From an uncultured Oscillospiraceae bacterium (GTDB lineage: Bacteria > Bacillota > Clostridia > Oscillospirales > Acutalibacteraceae), in NCBI GenBank assembly GCA_900553255.1, contig USCI01000108.1, positions 1-7,117 of the forward strand: a DNA stretch of 7,117 nt, written 5' to 3'. Below, piece by piece: positions 6,901-7,117 of this stretch (position 1 is the first letter of the stretch; every line of letters starts with the position of its first letter). The notes under the pieces are model-generated. The model searched no databases. It was not told where the DNA came from and was given only the letters and a program-made list of their open reading frames with translations. The translations under genes were made by a program, and so were the position numbers.

Positions 6901-7117
6901 GGCGCCGGTATCCGGCTCCTCCTCCTTCGCCCCGCCCCACAGCTGGAACTCGGTCGGGCGGGCGTTGCCGGTCGGCACCGTGCTCAGCACCGCCACATAG
7001 CGGACGTTTTTGCCGATTTCCACGTCCGTCGCGGTATTCGCCGGCACCGACACGCCGTCCTTCACCAGGCTTTCGGCCGTGTACAGGCTCTCCAGCGCCG
7101 CGGACGCGTACACCCGG
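3949..7117 (-). CDS. Membrane-anchored DUF4886 SGNH esterase with discoidin-like glycan-binding domains (5' end outside window)
   Basis: Predicted surface carbohydrate esterase, partial: the frame is open through the right edge. Numbering residues from the GTG at 7113, the order is: tail of a discoidin-like domain (1-60, beginning at a YAS motif that recurs in the later units); DUF4886-type SGNH hydrolase domain (about 71-310); two tandem discoidin-like units (325-497 and 515-686); a third, diverged one (about 693-858); an acidic linker (863-869); a beta-rich domain (about 873-1000); an Ala/Gly/Asp linker; one membrane helix (about 1018-1045); and the basic tail RRGKGRQE. Catalytic candidates are Ser80 (IGNSFSENA), Gly146 and Asp254/His257 (DNQH, the SGNH DxxH block). 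Where a GxND block is expected there is VFQQGS (164-167). The anchor is not a sortase signal. The signal peptide should lie upstream. Inferred role: binding and deacylating glycan outside the cell. The exact ester and sugar are unknown. Domain assignments are from motif recognition, not a search. Confidence 0.85.
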   Translation of the reverse strand, partial: RVYASAALESLYTAESLVKDGVSVPANTATDVEIGKNVRYVAVLSTVPTGNARPTEFQLWGGAKEEEPDTGAVKVLTIGNSFSENASSYATEIAQNQGYDLTFAYLKLSSGTIDQHWTNAQNNTAAYKFAYTDSTGRHNIKEEGSAGATIQEALEYMDWDIIVFQQGSTASDDYATYSNLGNLIDYVQQFCPDAQLMIHETWSWASWPAERFDDIEAAYHRAAQENGNLPVIHTGRAFEFARTALDSRTILNESDNQHANAYGKFVAGASYVTAIFGCDIRENTFVVTDSSVEGTVDMAILRKAVMDAMDYVPEEPDPGDEDFVAEWPAVPSGDNLFAGADATPILAPGGDFSQGQYYNYSFMDGSNKADLSALADGDTTKHYDAYGFGENDKPGVLYDLGAYYDITQIRGWAGIYNASAYCINGYRVYASELREDLFKDESRVFEYSKANDVSSMFAYEPDAALGKIRYIAIFVTDTRDGGWRLREFAAYGTKSADQTGPSEPEVPDKPDTYYKEWPAAPSGDNLFAGADASTILAPGGDFLASKEQAYSFMNGSDPADLSVLTDGDLTLHYDAYGFGENDKPGILYDLGGYYDLSHIRGYAGIYNSENYRVYGYRVYASDNLADLYKTDSLVFEYSDQKDLSSMFAADVSLERVRYVAVFLTDTQDGGWRLREFAAYGTKSADQTEPEIPSSIIEGLDADYYGVATDDLTDPIYAGASAEVGALTDGKRDSVEFWGGKDTENSKFVFIYDLYANYDLTGAAIYAFGDMMDTEFGVHKGIRSATIYASRTFDDLFAEGNGVVVKADYAVPGVADETSFYETDALSSWKMARYVAFVFTIDDSAYGACRLEELQVYGTLSATQDEEEEEERLPQYLDIQGDNGVILRLFQKDGRDDLAALGAQLVVTLSQEAADLDPVTQQLGGRYDAEKLYTVKLVDASGKEIPLDGRIVRLSFPAEEDTSVDWRIACVDDYGAEIISNSVQGDSYTVETETLRSYAMVKAAGAAGDSGDEPAAAASVLPTVLWAVAIVLGVLAVGGITLTVVAAVRRGKGRQE
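5059..5571 (-). repeat. Discoidin-like unit 2 of a tandem duplication
   Basis: Protein residues 515-685, second copy of the unit, opening with EWPAAPSGDNLFAGADAS and closing with the same 20-residue block as unit 1. Differences concentrate after the opening block (FSQGQYYNYS against FLASKEQAYS) and in the loop after AGIYN (ASAYCING against SENYRVYG). Those could be positions where binding preference has diverged. A proline-rich linker between the units (about residues 498-514) separates them. Confidence 0.85.
5623..6141 (-). repeat. Discoidin-like unit 1 of a tandem duplication
   Basis: Protein residues 325-497 of the surface protein. The unit opens with EWPAVPSGDNLFAGADAT and ends with DGGWRLREFAAYGTKSADQT. 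It shares long exact peptide blocks with the next unit (for example HYDAYGFGENDKPG and GYRVYAS). The copies are also close at DNA level, with a start-to-start spacing of 570 bp. The pattern of a YDLG strand, an IRG(W/Y)AGIYN segment and a closing LREFAAYG strand fits an F5/8 type C-like beta-sandwich, as in CBM32-type sugar-binding modules. The ligand is not predictable from this. Confidence 0.85.

Noticed and set aside
7111..7113. GTG at 7113 as the true start of the surface protein
   Set aside because: The codon falls inside an RVYAS motif that recurs within the later domains, and the frame continues upstream. It is an internal valine, so the gene is cut by the window edge.

Overview
This is a GC-rich window in which every credible gene lies on the minus strand, so transcription runs from high to low coordinates. 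It looks like a carbohydrate-degradation locus of a Gram-positive gut-type anaerobe. The evidence is purine-rich Shine-Dalgarno sites 7-9 nt before each start, a surface protein held by one C-terminal membrane helix with a basic tail, and no SusC/SusD-type genes. A high-GC Clostridia member (Oscillospiraceae-like) is my best guess, from style only; I cannot name the genus.

Layout, in transcription order. (1) 7117-3949: the C-terminal part of a large extracellular protein whose 5' end is outside the window. It carries the tail of a discoidin-like (F5/8 type C-like) domain, a DUF4886-type SGNH esterase domain, two closely similar tandem discoidin-like units, a third diverged one, a juxtamembrane beta-rich domain and a C-terminal membrane anchor. 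(2) A strong intrinsic terminator at 3845-3890. (3) A tight three-gene operon: a CE2-like SGNH carbohydrate esterase (3793-2696), a GH29 alpha-L-fucosidase (2665-1424) and a DUF4038/GH140-like glycosidase (1409-192), separated by 30 and 14 nt. (4) A terminator hairpin immediately after the last stop codon (141-190). (5) About 140 bp of gene-free DNA with a strong palindrome, possibly part of a dispersed intergenic element.

How they may work together: the anchored DUF4886/discoidin protein would bind and deacylate glycan at the cell surface. The three operon products start without a signal peptide, so they probably act in the cytoplasm on imported oligosaccharides, removing acetyl groups (CE2), alpha-L-fucose (GH29) and a further sugar (DUF4038 protein; the characterised GH140 members are apiosidases). 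Acetyl, fucose and apiose together are a feature of rhamnogalacturonan-II side chains, which makes RG-II fragments a testable substrate hypothesis. Other fucosylated, acetylated glycans such as xyloglucan are not excluded. No transporter, regulator, RNA gene, mobile element or CRISPR array is visible.
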